From the NCBI GenBank assembly GCA_017849555.1, contig JAFIGU010000118.1, positions 1 to 47,831 on the forward strand: DNA of 47,831 bases. Reading direction: 5' to 3'. How positions within the stretch are numbered: the stretch's first letter is position 1; each line of letters starts with the position of its first letter. Both the position numbers and the translations under genes were made by a program. The DNA comes from Sphingomonas sp. (GTDB taxonomy: Bacteria; Pseudomonadota; Alphaproteobacteria; Sphingomonadales; Sphingomonadaceae). Shown one piece after another: positions 16,204-24,729 of the stretch. A model generated the notes under the pieces. The model saw nothing but the letters and a program-made list of their open reading frames with translations, was not told the origin of the DNA and ran no database searches.

Positions 16204-17766
16204 ATGCGCAAGGTCATCATGTTGTTTGATCGCGTCGCGACGCGGCGGGGCGCGTTGGTCGTCGCGCTCGGCGTGGCGGCGGCGGCCTATGCGCCGGCGC
16301 ATGCCGCGGGGACGGAGCCGGCCGATATCCTGATCACCGACGGCACGATCGTCACGATGGACCCCGCGCGGCGGGTGATCGACGATGGCGCGGTGGCGAT
16401 CGTCGGCAACCGCATCGCCGCGGTGGGGACGACCGCCGAGCTCAAGGCGCGGTTCAGCCCGCGCGAGACGATCGACGCGCGGCGCAAGATCGTGATGCCG
16501 GGGCTGATCGACGGCCACGGCCACGCCGGGCACGCATTGCTCAAGACGCTCGGTGCGGACAGCGACACTTGGAACGAGAATGTCGAGCGGATGTACGCGC
16601 ACGGCTCGACCCCCGATTTCTGGCGCGCCGATGCGATGCTCGCGGGGCTCGAGCGGCTCAAGTCCGGGGTCACCACCTCGGTCAATTTCTTCGGCGGCGG
16701 TTCGGACGTCTATCGCGTCGACGACGCGAAATATGGCGACGCTTATTTCGAGGGGGTCAGGCAGATCGGGGTGCGCTGGTTCCTCGGGGTCGGCCCGCGC
16801 CGCGGCCCTTATCCCAGCGGGTTCACCGACTGGACCGGTGCGGCGAAGCGCGACTTTACGGTGCCGTTCGATCGCCAGCTCGCGGTGTCGGAGGAATTGA
16901 TCCGCAAGTGGAACGGCACCGCCGACGGCCGCATCAGGATGGCGGTGGTGTTCCCGACGATCAGCCCGGACGACAAGCTCGCCGGCGCCGCGCTCGACGA
17001 AATGGTGCGCGAGGCGCATGCCGCGCGCGATCTGTCGAAGCGTTACAAGGTGCTGTTCCTGCAGGACGGGCACACCCGCGGCACGGTGAAATATGCCAAT
17101 GACGTGCTCGGGCTGCTCGGCCCCGATGCGATCTTCTCGCACGCCACCAATCTGACCGACGAGGAGATCAAGCTAATCGCCTCGACCGGCACGCGCATCT
17201 CGCACAATCCCAGCGCGATCTTCTCGATGTACGGCCGCAACCCGGCGACCGAGCTGATCGACGCGGGGGCGACGGTGATGCTCGGATCGGACGGGGTGGC
17301 GCCCGATCGCAGCTTCGACATGTTCCGCCACATGTTCCAGGCGACGCGTTACCACCGTTTCTATTTCCACGATGCGAAGGTACTGCCGGCGGGCAAGGTG
17401 CTCGAAATGGCGACGATCGATGCCGCCAAGGCGCTGGGGATGGAAAAGGACATCGGCTCGCTCGAAGCCGGCAAGAAGGCCGACATCATCCTGGTCGACT
17501 GGTTCAAGCCGCATCTCGTGCCGATGAACATGCCGGTCTATCGGCTGGTCTATTATGCCAATGGCGAGGATGTCTCGACCGTGCTGGTCGACGGCCGCGT
17601 GCTGATGCGCGACCGACAGGTGCTGACCGCCGACGAGGAAAAGATCCTCACCGCCGCGCAGCGCGAATCCGAGCTGGCGGTGACCCGCGCCGGGCTGAAG
17701 GGGCTCGACACGCTGCCCGAAGGCTTTTGGGGGAGCACGCATCTCGGGCCGAAAACGACCAAATAA
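16204..17766 (+). CDS. Exported amidohydrolase, cytosine-deaminase/chlorohydrolase-like
   Basis: A 520-residue amidohydrolase-superfamily enzyme with an N-terminal signal peptide (to about residue 35, AHA). The metal ligands are H105 and H107 (DGHGH), H290 (QDGHTRG), H313 (FSHATNL) and D363 (LGSDGVAPD), the single-metal pattern of the TRZ/ATZ and methylthioadenosine-deaminase branch. It differs from the enzyme at 10121, which has the lysine-bridged dimetal pattern. The start at 16204 follows GGAGAGGGG and opens the signal peptide. It lies 104 bases after the MFS gene. Likely reactions are hydrolytic removal of an amino, halide or amide group from a ring or conjugate; the actual substrate is unknown. 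Confidence 0.85.
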   Translation: MRKVIMLFDRVATRRGALVVALGVAAAAYAPAHAAGTEPADILITDGTIVTMDPARRVIDDGAVAIVGNRIAAVGTTAELKARFSPRETIDARRKIVMPGLIDGHGHAGHALLKTLGADSDTWNENVERMYAHGSTPDFWRADAMLAGLERLKSGVTTSVNFFGGGSDVYRVDDAKYGDAYFEGVRQIGVRWFLGVGPRRGPYPSGFTDWTGAAKRDFTVPFDRQLAVSEELIRKWNGTADGRIRMAVVFPTISPDDKLAGAALDEMVREAHAARDLSKRYKVLFLQDGHTRGTVKYANDVLGLLGPDAIFSHATNLTDEEIKLIASTGTRISHNPSAIFSMYGRNPATELIDAGATVMLGSDGVAPDRSFDMFRHMFQATRYHRFYFHDAKVLPAGKVLEMATIDAAKALGMEKDIGSLEAGKKADIILVDWFKPHLVPMNMPVYRLVYYANGEDVSTVLVDGRVLMRDRQVLTADEEKILTAAQRESELAVTRAGLKGLDTLPEGFWGSTHLGPKTTK

Positions 17767-17847
17767 TCTCGCGCATAACCGTGGTTTCCTCGCAGCCGTG
17801 GCGCCGCTACACTTCGGCTGAAACTCGTTTTCCTAGGGGATTCCAGC

Positions 17848-18714
17848 ATGTTGATCCTGAGCACTCGGGTCGGAGCGATTCGGGTCAAACTGGCGGCAGC
17901 GGCTGCGCTGCTTGTCGTGCTTGCGCCCCCCGCGGGCGCCGCCGATCCGCCTGAATGGACCCGCCCGGCCGCCCCGTTCCATGTGATCGGGCCGATCGAT
18001 TATGTCGGGACCGAGGGGCTGGGGTCGTATCTGATCCACACCCGCGCGGGGTCGATCCTGATCGACGCGCCGATGGCGGAGAATGTTGCAGCGCTCGAAC
18101 GCAACATCGCCGCGCGCGACAAGCTGCGCAACGTCAAGCTGATCCTGCTCAGCCACGCGCATTTCGATCATGCCGGCGGCCTCGCCGCATTGAAAAAGGC
18201 GACCGGCGCCAGATTGGTGGTCGGTGCGGCTGACAAACAGGCGGTGGAGACCGGGACGCCGCCGGGCGAGGTCGATTACGGCGTGATCCGCTTCCCCGCC
18301 GCGCCGGTCGATCGCGGCATTCGCGACGGCGAGACGGTGACGCTCGGCGGGGTGACGCTGACCGCGGTGGCCACCCCGGGGCATACCCCCGGCTGCACGA
18401 GCTGGCGGATGCGCGTCGTCGACCGCGGGACGCCGCGCGACATATTGTTCGCCTGCAGCATCACCGTCGCGGGCAACCGGCTGGTCGGCAATCGCGCCTA
18501 TCCGGGGATCGTCGGCGATTTCCGGCACAGCTTCGATCGTCTCGCCGCGATCAAGGCCGATATCGTCCTGCCGTTCCATACCGTCGCGGCCGAGCTGCGC
18601 GAACGCGCCGGACGCGGGGCGCTGGTCGATGCGACCGCGCTGCCCAAATTGGTGCAGAATGCGCGCACCGCCTTCGCCGCCGATCTCGCCAAGCAGGAGC
18701 AGGCGGCGAAGTGA
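17848..18714 (+). CDS. Subclass-B3-like metallo-beta-lactamase-fold hydrolase, exported
   Basis: A 288-residue protein with a signal peptide (to about residue 32). Zinc ligands follow the B3 beta-lactamase layout: H103, H105, D107, H108 in SHAHFDHAGG, H179 in GHTPGCTSW, and H244 in LPFHT. The tail YPGIVGDFRHSFDRL also resembles B3 enzymes. True B3 enzymes usually have GSTAW and a HP or HA after the third-site histidine; here they are GCTSW and HT, so beta-lactamase activity is possible but unproven and other amide or ester substrates are equally open. It shares GTGA with the next gene, showing translational coupling. Confidence 0.8.
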   Translation: MLILSTRVGAIRVKLAAAAALLVVLAPPAGAADPPEWTRPAAPFHVIGPIDYVGTEGLGSYLIHTRAGSILIDAPMAENVAALERNIAARDKLRNVKLILLSHAHFDHAGGLAALKKATGARLVVGAADKQAVETGTPPGEVDYGVIRFPAAPVDRGIRDGETVTLGGVTLTAVATPGHTPGCTSWRMRVVDRGTPRDILFACSITVAGNRLVGNRAYPGIVGDFRHSFDRLAAIKADIVLPFHTVAAELRERAGRGALVDATALPKLVQNARTAFAADLAKQEQAAK

Positions 18715-19193
18715 TCGTCGAAGCGACCGCAGGCGACGAGGCGGCGTTGATCGCGCTGTGGGAGGCGTGCGGGCTGACCCGCGCGTGGAACCCGCCGGCG
18801 CGCGACATCGCCTTCGCGCTCGCCGGGCCGAGTTCGACGATTCTGGTGGCGCGGGGCGTGGTCGCGCCGGAGCATCGTGCGTTGGATCGCGATCACGTCG
18901 TGTCCTCCTTGTGCTCCCGCGAAGGGGACGAGCACGCCGCCCTGACCGGCAGCGTGATGGTCGGGCACGACGGGCATCGCGGCTGGGTCTATTATCTCGC
19001 GGTCGCGCCCGATGCGCGCCGCGCCGGGCTGGGCCGCGCGCTGATGGCCGCGGCGGAGACGTGGCTGCGCGCGCGGGAGGTGCCCAAGATCCAGCTGATG
19101 GTCCGCACCGGGAACGAGGACGCGCACGCCTTTTATCGCGCGCTCGGTTTCGCGGATCAGCCGGTTGCGGTGTTCGGCCGTTTCCTCGATTGA
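18711..19193 (+). CDS. GNAT-family acetyltransferase (YpeA-like)
   Basis: A 160-residue acetyltransferase starting at GTG, overlapping the stop of the upstream gene by four bases. YpeA-like landmarks are ALWEACGLTRAWNPPARDI near the start, VGHDGHRGWVYYLAVAPDARRAGLGRALM (the acetyl-CoA loop RRAGLG) and KIQLMVRTGNEDAHAFYRALGF. Compared with the usual YpeA of about 140 residues, it carries roughly 25 extra residues (about 46-72) between two core strands. The DNA there contains a 17-base match to an intergenic repeat at 36078. The protein is probably still functional because the frame is kept and the motifs are intact. Substrate unknown. Confidence 0.82.
   Translation: MIVEATAGDEAALIALWEACGLTRAWNPPARDIAFALAGPSSTILVARGVVAPEHRALDRDHVVSSLCSREGDEHAALTGSVMVGHDGHRGWVYYLAVAPDARRAGLGRALMAAAETWLRAREVPKIQLMVRTGNEDAHAFYRALGFADQPVAVFGRFLD
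18909..18925. repeat. Half of an intergenic repeat inside the acetyltransferase gene
   Basis: TTGTGCTCCCGCGAAGG here is the exact reverse complement of bases 36078-36094, which lie in an intergenic palindrome between purL and arsC. It falls inside the extra segment of the acetyltransferase. Confidence 0.6.
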
Positions 19194-19199
19194 GGGGGC

Positions 19200-19541
19200 A
19201 TGATCACACTCTACGGCATCCCCAATTGCGACACCGTGAAGAAGGCGCGCGTGTGGCTCGACGCGAACGGCGCGGCTTATGCCTTTCACGATTACAAAAA
19301 GGCCGGGGTCGACGAGGGCGCGCTGCGCGGCTGGGTGGCGCGGCTCGGCTGGGAGAAATTGCTCAACCGCGCCGGCACGACATTCCGCAAATTGCCCGAC
19401 GCGGCGAAGGTCGACCTTGATGCGGAAAAGGCGATCGCGCTGATGCTCGCCAATCCGTCGGCGATCCGTCGCCCGGTGGCCGTGAAGGGCGACACGCTGG
19501 TCGTGGGGTTCGACGCGGCGCAATATCAAACACTTGTGTAA
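19200..19541 (+). CDS. ArsC/Spx-family reductase (YffB-like)
   Basis: A 113-residue thioredoxin-fold protein. The N-terminal IPNCDTVKKAR carries the single family cysteine (C10). The rest follows the YffB pattern: HDYKKAGV, WEKLLNRAGTTFRKL and the C-terminal RRPV. Members are glutathione-dependent thiol reductases of poorly known substrate and are distinct from arsenate reductase proper, which is encoded at 36103. It starts six bases after the acetyltransferase stop, so the MBL, GNAT and ArsC-like genes form one transcript. Confidence 0.85.
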   Translation: MITLYGIPNCDTVKKARVWLDANGAAYAFHDYKKAGVDEGALRGWVARLGWEKLLNRAGTTFRKLPDAAKVDLDAEKAIALMLANPSAIRRPVAVKGDTLVVGFDAAQYQTLV

Positions 19542-19587
19542 CGATCGATAACGACGCACAATCCCCGCCCACGAAAGGGGAGAGTGG

Positions 19588-20022
19588 ATGAGCGAGTTCG
19601 CGCGGCCGGTGCCGGTCTGGTTTCGTATCGTCGCGATCCTGCTGGTGCTGTGGGGCGCGATGGGCGTGTTCGCCTGTGTCCAGCAATTCCGCCTCGGCGC
19701 GGAGGCGATGGGGCAGACGAGCGCCTATGATCGCGCGCTCTATGCGTCGCTCCCCGCCTGGTACAATTGGGTCTATGCGCTCGCGGTGGGCAGCGGGCTG
19801 CTCGGGGCGCTGGCGCTGCTGTTCCGCAGGGCGGTGGCGCGGCCGCTGTTCGTGATCTCGCTGGTCGCGATCGTCGTCCAGTTCGGCTATCTCTTCGCCG
19901 CCACCGATATCATCGCCACCAAGGGGATTTGGGTAACCTATTTCCCGCTGTTCATCTTCGCGGTGGCGCTGATCGAGGTGCGGCTCGCCGGGGTCGCGAT
20001 CCGCAATCGCTGGGCGCGTTAG
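19588..20022 (+). CDS. Small integral membrane protein, unknown
   Basis: A 144-residue protein with four predicted membrane segments (around residues 10-30, 55-80, 85-105 and 115-135) and short charged loops. The start follows GGGGAGAG. I see no motif that names a function. It lies 46 bases after the ArsC-like gene on the same strand and may be cotranscribed. Confidence 0.65.
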   Translation: MSEFARPVPVWFRIVAILLVLWGAMGVFACVQQFRLGAEAMGQTSAYDRALYASLPAWYNWVYALAVGSGLLGALALLFRRAVARPLFVISLVAIVVQFGYLFAATDIIATKGIWVTYFPLFIFAVALIEVRLAGVAIRNRWAR

Positions 20023-20061
20023 ACTGGCCTTCGGGCCGGCAAGCCTCTAAGCGTCGCGCCC

Positions 20062-20919
20062 ATGTCCACCACCTTCACGATCGACAGCTCCACCAGCCGC
20101 GCGACCCCGGTGTCCGCGCCGATGAAGCGCGTCACCGTCCCCGCGGTGCGCAAGCGCAAGGGCGGCGAGCCGCTGGTGATGCTCACCGCTTATACCGTGC
20201 GCACCGCGCAATTGTTCGATCCGCATTGCGATCTGCTGCTGGTCGGCGACAGCCTGGGGCAGGTGATCTACGGGCTGCCCTCGACCGTCCCGGTGTCGCT
20301 CGAGATGATGGCGGCGCACGGCGCGGCGGTGGTGCGTGGCAGCTATCATGCGATGGTCGTGGTCGACATGCCGTTCGGCAGCTACGAAACCTCGCCCGAA
20401 AAGGCGTTCGAGAGCGCCGCATGGCTGCTCAAGCAGACCGGCGCGGCCGGGGTGAAGCTGGAGGGCGGGGTGGCGATGGCGCCGACCGTCCAGTTCCTCG
20501 TCGAGCGCGGGATCCCGGTGATGGGGCATGTCGGGCTCACCCCGCAGGCGGTGAACATGCTCGGCGGCTATGGCGCGCGCGGGCGGACGCAGGAGGAAGC
20601 CGCGAAGATCATCGACGACGGGCAGGCGATCGCGCGAGCGGGCGCCTTTTCGCTGGTCGTCGAGGGCGTGATCGAGCCGATCGCGATCGAGCTGACCCGC
20701 TCGATCGATTGCCCGACGATCGGCATCGGCGCGTCGGCCCAATGCGACGGTCAGGTGCTGGTGGCGGAGGACATGCTCGGGATGTTCGAACGGGTGCCGC
20801 GCTTCGTGAAGCGCTACGGCGACATGGCTGGTTACATCTCCGAACGCGCCGAAGCTTATGCCAATGAGGTCCGCTCGCGCGCCTTTCCGGGTGTCGAGCA
20901 GGTCTATCAGCCCAAATAG
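20062..20919 (+). CDS. panB: 3-methyl-2-oxobutanoate hydroxymethyltransferase
   Basis: A 285-residue TIM-barrel enzyme that transfers a hydroxymethyl group from methylene-tetrahydrofolate to 2-oxoisovalerate, the first step of pantothenate synthesis, in the cytoplasm. Landmarks are the metal-binding D63 (LLVGDSLGQVIYG) and D102 (VVVDMPFGSY), K132 and E134 (VKLEGG), GHVGLTPQ at 155-162, the catalytic glutamate near 201 (VVEGV) and IGASAQCDGQ. Length is slightly above the usual 265 because of about 20 extra N-terminal residues. No panC or panD is adjacent. Confidence 0.96.
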   Translation: MSTTFTIDSSTSRATPVSAPMKRVTVPAVRKRKGGEPLVMLTAYTVRTAQLFDPHCDLLLVGDSLGQVIYGLPSTVPVSLEMMAAHGAAVVRGSYHAMVVVDMPFGSYETSPEKAFESAAWLLKQTGAAGVKLEGGVAMAPTVQFLVERGIPVMGHVGLTPQAVNMLGGYGARGRTQEEAAKIIDDGQAIARAGAFSLVVEGVIEPIAIELTRSIDCPTIGIGASAQCDGQVLVAEDMLGMFERVPRFVKRYGDMAGYISERAEAYANEVRSRAFPGVEQVYQPK

Positions 20920-20992
20920 GACGTCCAAGCCGCTTCCGTTTCCCCGGGGGCGCGGCTAAACAGGCGCGTTTTTCCAGTAGCCGGAGTTCACC

Positions 20993-21709
20993 TTGGCCCT
21001 GTCGCCCGAAAGCAATGAAGCATTCCTGCGCGAAGTCGATGATGCGCTGCGCCAGGATCAGGCGCTCGATTTCTGGCGGCGCTACGGCCGGTTGCTGATC
21101 GTCGCGATCGTCGGCGGGCTCGCCGTCTTCGGCGGCTATCTGTTCTGGCAGAACCGCCAGCACAAGGCCGCGGAGCGCGAGGGCGAGCAATTGCAGGTCG
21201 CCTATGACGATCTCGCCGCGGGCAAGCTCGACGCCTCGGCCAAGGCGCTGGCCGAGCTCGCCCAGTCCAAGTCGGACGGCTATCGCGCCGCCGCGCTGTT
21301 CTCGCAGGCCGATATCGCGCTGCGCAAGGAGGACCTGAAGGGCGCGGCGAAACAATTCGCGGCGATCGCCGGCGATCAGTCGATGGCCAAGCCGTTCCGC
21401 GATCTCGCGCTGATCCGGCAGACGATGGCCGAATTCGATACGCTCAAGCCCGATGTGGTGGTCAGCCGGCTGCGCGGGCTGGCGGCGCCGGGCAATCCCT
21501 ATTTCGGCAGCGCGGGCGAATTGGTCGCGCTGGCTTATTTGAAGCAGGGCCGGCGCGATCTCGCGATGCGGCTCTACAACCAGATTGCGGCGACCGAATC
21601 GGTGCCGGAATCGCTCCGTCAACGCGCGGTTCAGATGGGCGCGGTATTGGATACCGGCGCCGCGCAGAGCGGCGGCGCCGCCGGTAACGAGAAGGCCAAG
21701 CAGCAATGA
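20993..21709 (+). CDS. YfgM-like tetratricopeptide/ancillary membrane protein
   Basis: A 238-residue protein starting at TTG with CCGGAG upstream. It has a cytoplasmic N-terminus, one membrane segment (LLIVAIVGGLAVFGGYLFW, about residues 30-50) and a periplasmic region of helical repeats with repeated alanines, as in the TPR_21/YfgM family. YfgM is tied to the SecYEG translocon and outer-membrane assembly chaperones. Its stop overlaps the bamB start as ATGA, and the order yfgM-bamB-der matches that in Escherichia coli, which supports the name. Confidence 0.8.
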   Translation: MALSPESNEAFLREVDDALRQDQALDFWRRYGRLLIVAIVGGLAVFGGYLFWQNRQHKAAEREGEQLQVAYDDLAAGKLDASAKALAELAQSKSDGYRAAALFSQADIALRKEDLKGAAKQFAAIAGDQSMAKPFRDLALIRQTMAEFDTLKPDVVVSRLRGLAAPGNPYFGSAGELVALAYLKQGRRDLAMRLYNQIAATESVPESLRQRAVQMGAVLDTGAAQSGGAAGNEKAKQQ

Positions 21710-23031
21710 AGAAGGTTCTGGCCGCGCCGCTGGTGATCGCGGCGCTGGTGGGATTGAGCGGGTGCGGCATCTTCAAGGGCCACGGCCCGAAAAAGACCCC
21801 GACGCTCGGTGAGCGCATCCCGATCCTGGTCTCCGAGAATGGCGCGGCGGTCGATCCGTCGCTCGCCGGGGTCGCCGTCACCGTCCCGCCCGCGGCGCCG
21901 AACGACGCCTGGGCGCAGCCCGGCGGCAACCCTTCCAAGAATATGGGCAATCTCGCGCTCGGCGCCGCACCGGCGCGGGCGTGGAGTGCGCGGGTCGACG
22001 GCGGATCGAACCGTCAGCGGCTCGGCGCGGCGCCGGTGGTCGCTGACGGCAAATTGTTCGTGGTCGACGTCGATGCGGTGGTCCATGCCTTCCGCGCGGA
22101 TACCGGCGCGTCGCTGTGGACCACGCCGATGGCGACGGAGAAGAAGAACCGCGCGGCGCGCTTTGGCGGCGGCGTGAGCTTCGACGACGGCAAGGTATTC
22201 GCGACCGACGGGCTCGGCCAGGTCGCCGCGCTGAACGCGGCCGACGGCAAGGTGATCTGGAGCGCCAAGCCGGGCGGCCCGCTGCGCGGCGCGCCGACCG
22301 TCGCCAACGGCCAGGTCTATGTGCTCAGCCAGGACAACCAGCTGTTCGCGCTCGGCGAGGCCGACGGCAAGGTGCAATGGGCCGAATCGGGCAGCATCGA
22401 ATCGCAGGGCGTGTTCGGCGTCGCGGCGCCCGCGGCGGCCTCGGGGACGATCGTCGCGGGCTTCTCGTCGGGCGAGCTCAACGCCTATCGCTACGAAAAC
22501 GGCCGTACCTTGTGGCAGGACGCGCTGTCGCGCACCGCAATGTCGACCTCGGTGTCGAGCCTTGCCGATATCGATGCCGATCCGGTGATCGCGGACGGCC
22601 GTGTCTATGCGGTCGGGCAGGGCGGACGCATGGTCGCGATCGAAATGGATACCGGCCAGCGTCTGTGGGAGCAGAATCTCGCCGGCACCTCGACGCCGTG
22701 GCTCGCGGGCGAATGGCTGTTCGTCGTCACCGACGATGCGCGGCTGATTTGCCTGTCGCGCGCCAACGGCAAGGTGCGCTGGATCGCGCAGCTCCGCGGC
22801 TACAAGAACGTCAAGAAGAAGTCCGGCCCATACGTGTGGTTCGGGCCGGTGATGGCGGGCGACAAATTGTGGCTGACCAACACCCGCGGCGAGATCGTCG
22901 CGGTCTCGCCGGCCGACGGCAAGGTCGAGACGACGATCAAGCACGGCGCGGAATTCGGGCTGCCGCCGGTGGTCGCCAACAACACGCTCTATGTGCTCGA
23001 TCAGAAGGGGCGCGTGACCGCTTACCGGTGA
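21706..23031 (+). CDS. bamB: Outer-membrane assembly factor, PQQ-like beta-propeller lipoprotein
   Basis: A 441-residue lipoprotein: the signal peptide ends in the lipobox LSGC. The body is an eight-bladed beta-propeller built of repeats such as LFVVDVDAVVHAFRADTG, VFATDGLGQVAALNAADGKVIW and VYVLSQDNQLFALGEADGKVQW. BamB is the scaffold lipoprotein of the BAM complex that inserts beta-barrels into the outer membrane. Gene order with the YfgM-like gene and der supports the assignment. It is about 50 residues longer than the E. coli protein, mainly at the N-terminal linker. Confidence 0.92.
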   Translation: MKKVLAAPLVIAALVGLSGCGIFKGHGPKKTPTLGERIPILVSENGAAVDPSLAGVAVTVPPAAPNDAWAQPGGNPSKNMGNLALGAAPARAWSARVDGGSNRQRLGAAPVVADGKLFVVDVDAVVHAFRADTGASLWTTPMATEKKNRAARFGGGVSFDDGKVFATDGLGQVAALNAADGKVIWSAKPGGPLRGAPTVANGQVYVLSQDNQLFALGEADGKVQWAESGSIESQGVFGVAAPAAASGTIVAGFSSGELNAYRYENGRTLWQDALSRTAMSTSVSSLADIDADPVIADGRVYAVGQGGRMVAIEMDTGQRLWEQNLAGTSTPWLAGEWLFVVTDDARLICLSRANGKVRWIAQLRGYKNVKKKSGPYVWFGPVMAGDKLWLTNTRGEIVAVSPADGKVETTIKHGAEFGLPPVVANNTLYVLDQKGRVTAYR

Positions 23032-23069
23032 GGGGCGGCGCGAGCATCGCCCGCTAGCACGCTTCCCCC

Positions 23070-23087
23070 CCCCGGCGAAGGCCGGGG
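23070..23087. repeat. Short hairpin between bamB and der
   Basis: A 7-base-pair stem CCCCGGC/GCCGGGG with loop GAAG lies in the 126-base gap. It resembles half of the other family D palindromes in the window and could also slow transcription after bamB. Confidence 0.45.
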
Positions 23088-23157
23088 TGGTAGGCTGAAA
23101 TCCGATCTAACTGACGCCACAGGTGACGGCGGCGCGCGTTGCGGCTATTGCGCCGCG

Positions 23158-24534
23158 ATGCCGCTGCCTATCGTCGCGATCGTCGGCCGACCCAATGTCG
23201 GCAAATCGACCCTGTTCAACCGCCTCGTCGGCAAGAAGCTGGCGCTGGTCGACGACCGCCCCGGCGTGACCCGCGACCGGCGCGAGGGCGACGCGCATCT
23301 GCTCGGGCTCGATTTCCGCGTCGTCGATACCGCGGGCTATGAGGACGAGGATCCCGATACGCTCCCCGGCCGGATGCGCCGCCAGACCGAGGCGGCGGTG
23401 AAGATGGCCGATGTCGCGCTGTTCCTGGTCGACGCGCGTGCGGGGATCGTCCCGCTCGACGAGGAAATCGCGCGCTGGCTGCGCGGATCGACCACCCCGA
23501 TCATCCTCGTCGCCAACAAGGCCGAGGGGCGCGCCGCCGAGCAGGGTATCCTCGAATCGCTCGCGCTCGGCTTCGGCGATCCGGTGCAGCTTTCCGCCGA
23601 ACATGGCGAGGGCGTCGCCGATCTGTTCGAGGCGTTGCTGCCGCATCTCGAACGCGACGAAGAGGTCGAAGCCTCCGCCGGCGAGGAAGAAGACGAGCGC
23701 GACGATGCCCCGCTCAAGCTGGCGATCGTCGGGCGCCCCAATGCGGGCAAGTCGACGCTGATCAACCGCATGCTCGGCGAGGATCGGCTGATCACCGGGC
23801 CGGAAGCCGGGATCACCCGCGATTCGATCGCGATCGACTGGACCTGGCACGGCCCGCAAGGCCCGCGCCCGGTGCGGCTGATCGACACCGCCGGGATGCG
23901 CAAGCGCGCCAAGGTGCAGGACAAACTTGAGAAACTGTCGGTCGCCGATGCGCTCCACGCGGTCGATTTCGCCGAGGTGGTGGTGCTGCTGCTCGATGCG
24001 ACGCTCGGGCTGGAGGCGCAGGACCTGCGCATCGCCGACAAGGTGCTGTCGGAGGGGCGTGCGCTGCTGATCGCGCTCAACAAATGGGATGTCGCCGCCG
24101 ACCCCTCTTCGCTGTTCAACGGCGTGCGCAAGGCGCTGGAGGACGGCCTCAGCCAGGTGAAGGGCGTGCCCTTGCTCACCGTGTCGGGGGCGACGGGGAA
24201 GGGGATCGACCAGCTTATCGCGGCGGCGTTCGAGACGCGCGCGGCTTGGTCGCGCCGCGTGCCGACCGGCGAGCTCAACCGCTGGTTCGAGCGCGCGATC
24301 GAGGCCAATCCGCCCCCCGCGCCCGGCGGCAAGCGGATCAAGATGCGCTATGTGACGCAGATCAAGACGCGTCCGCCGAGCTTCGTGATCTTCGGCACGC
24401 GGGTCGATCAGCTTCCGGCGAGCTACGAACGCTATCTGATGAACGGCCTGCGCCGCGATCTCGGCTTCGGCGCGGTGCCGGTGCGGCTGACCTTGCGCGC
24501 GCCGCGCAATCCGTTCGGGCCGAAATCGGACTGA
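23158..24534 (+). CDS. der: Ribosome biogenesis GTPase Der (EngA)
   Basis: A 458-residue protein with two tandem GTPase domains. The P-loops are GRPNVGKST at 10-18 and GRPNAGKST at 192-200; switch-region DTAG occurs at 57-60 and again in LIDTAGMRKR. The two domains are joined by an acidic linker (EEVEASAGEEEDERDD), and a C-terminal KH-like domain (FVIFGTRVDQLPASYERYL) follows. Der is needed for 50S subunit maturation. Length is normal. Confidence 0.97.
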   Translation: MPLPIVAIVGRPNVGKSTLFNRLVGKKLALVDDRPGVTRDRREGDAHLLGLDFRVVDTAGYEDEDPDTLPGRMRRQTEAAVKMADVALFLVDARAGIVPLDEEIARWLRGSTTPIILVANKAEGRAAEQGILESLALGFGDPVQLSAEHGEGVADLFEALLPHLERDEEVEASAGEEEDERDDAPLKLAIVGRPNAGKSTLINRMLGEDRLITGPEAGITRDSIAIDWTWHGPQGPRPVRLIDTAGMRKRAKVQDKLEKLSVADALHAVDFAEVVVLLLDATLGLEAQDLRIADKVLSEGRALLIALNKWDVAADPSSLFNGVRKALEDGLSQVKGVPLLTVSGATGKGIDQLIAAAFETRAAWSRRVPTGELNRWFERAIEANPPPAPGGKRIKMRYVTQIKTRPPSFVIFGTRVDQLPASYERYLMNGLRRDLGFGAVPVRLTLRAPRNPFGPKSD

Positions 24535-24574
24535 GGGGGAGGGCGCTGGCGGAGAGGCGGCCAATATATCGCTG

Positions 24575-24724
24575 GCGTCTCGCTTGGGGCTTACCCCTCC
24601 ACCATTGCTTCGCAACGGTCCCCCTCCCCCTCCGAGGGAGGAATTGTTCGGTCCCCCGTTCCTCCCCCGGAGGGGAGAGGGACCAGCCGAAGGCTGGTGG
24701 AGGGGTAAGCCCCAGGCGAGACGC
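24575..24724. repeat. 150-base inverted repeat between der and bfr (family B)
   Basis: A long palindrome with outer arms GCGTCTCGCTTGGGGCTTAC and GTAAGCCCCAGGCGAGACGC and several inner hairpins of CCCTCC/GGAGGG and AGCCGAAGGCT type. It occupies the gap between the converging der and bfr genes and probably also terminates both. Confidence 0.8.
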
Positions 24725-24729
24725 TGAAC

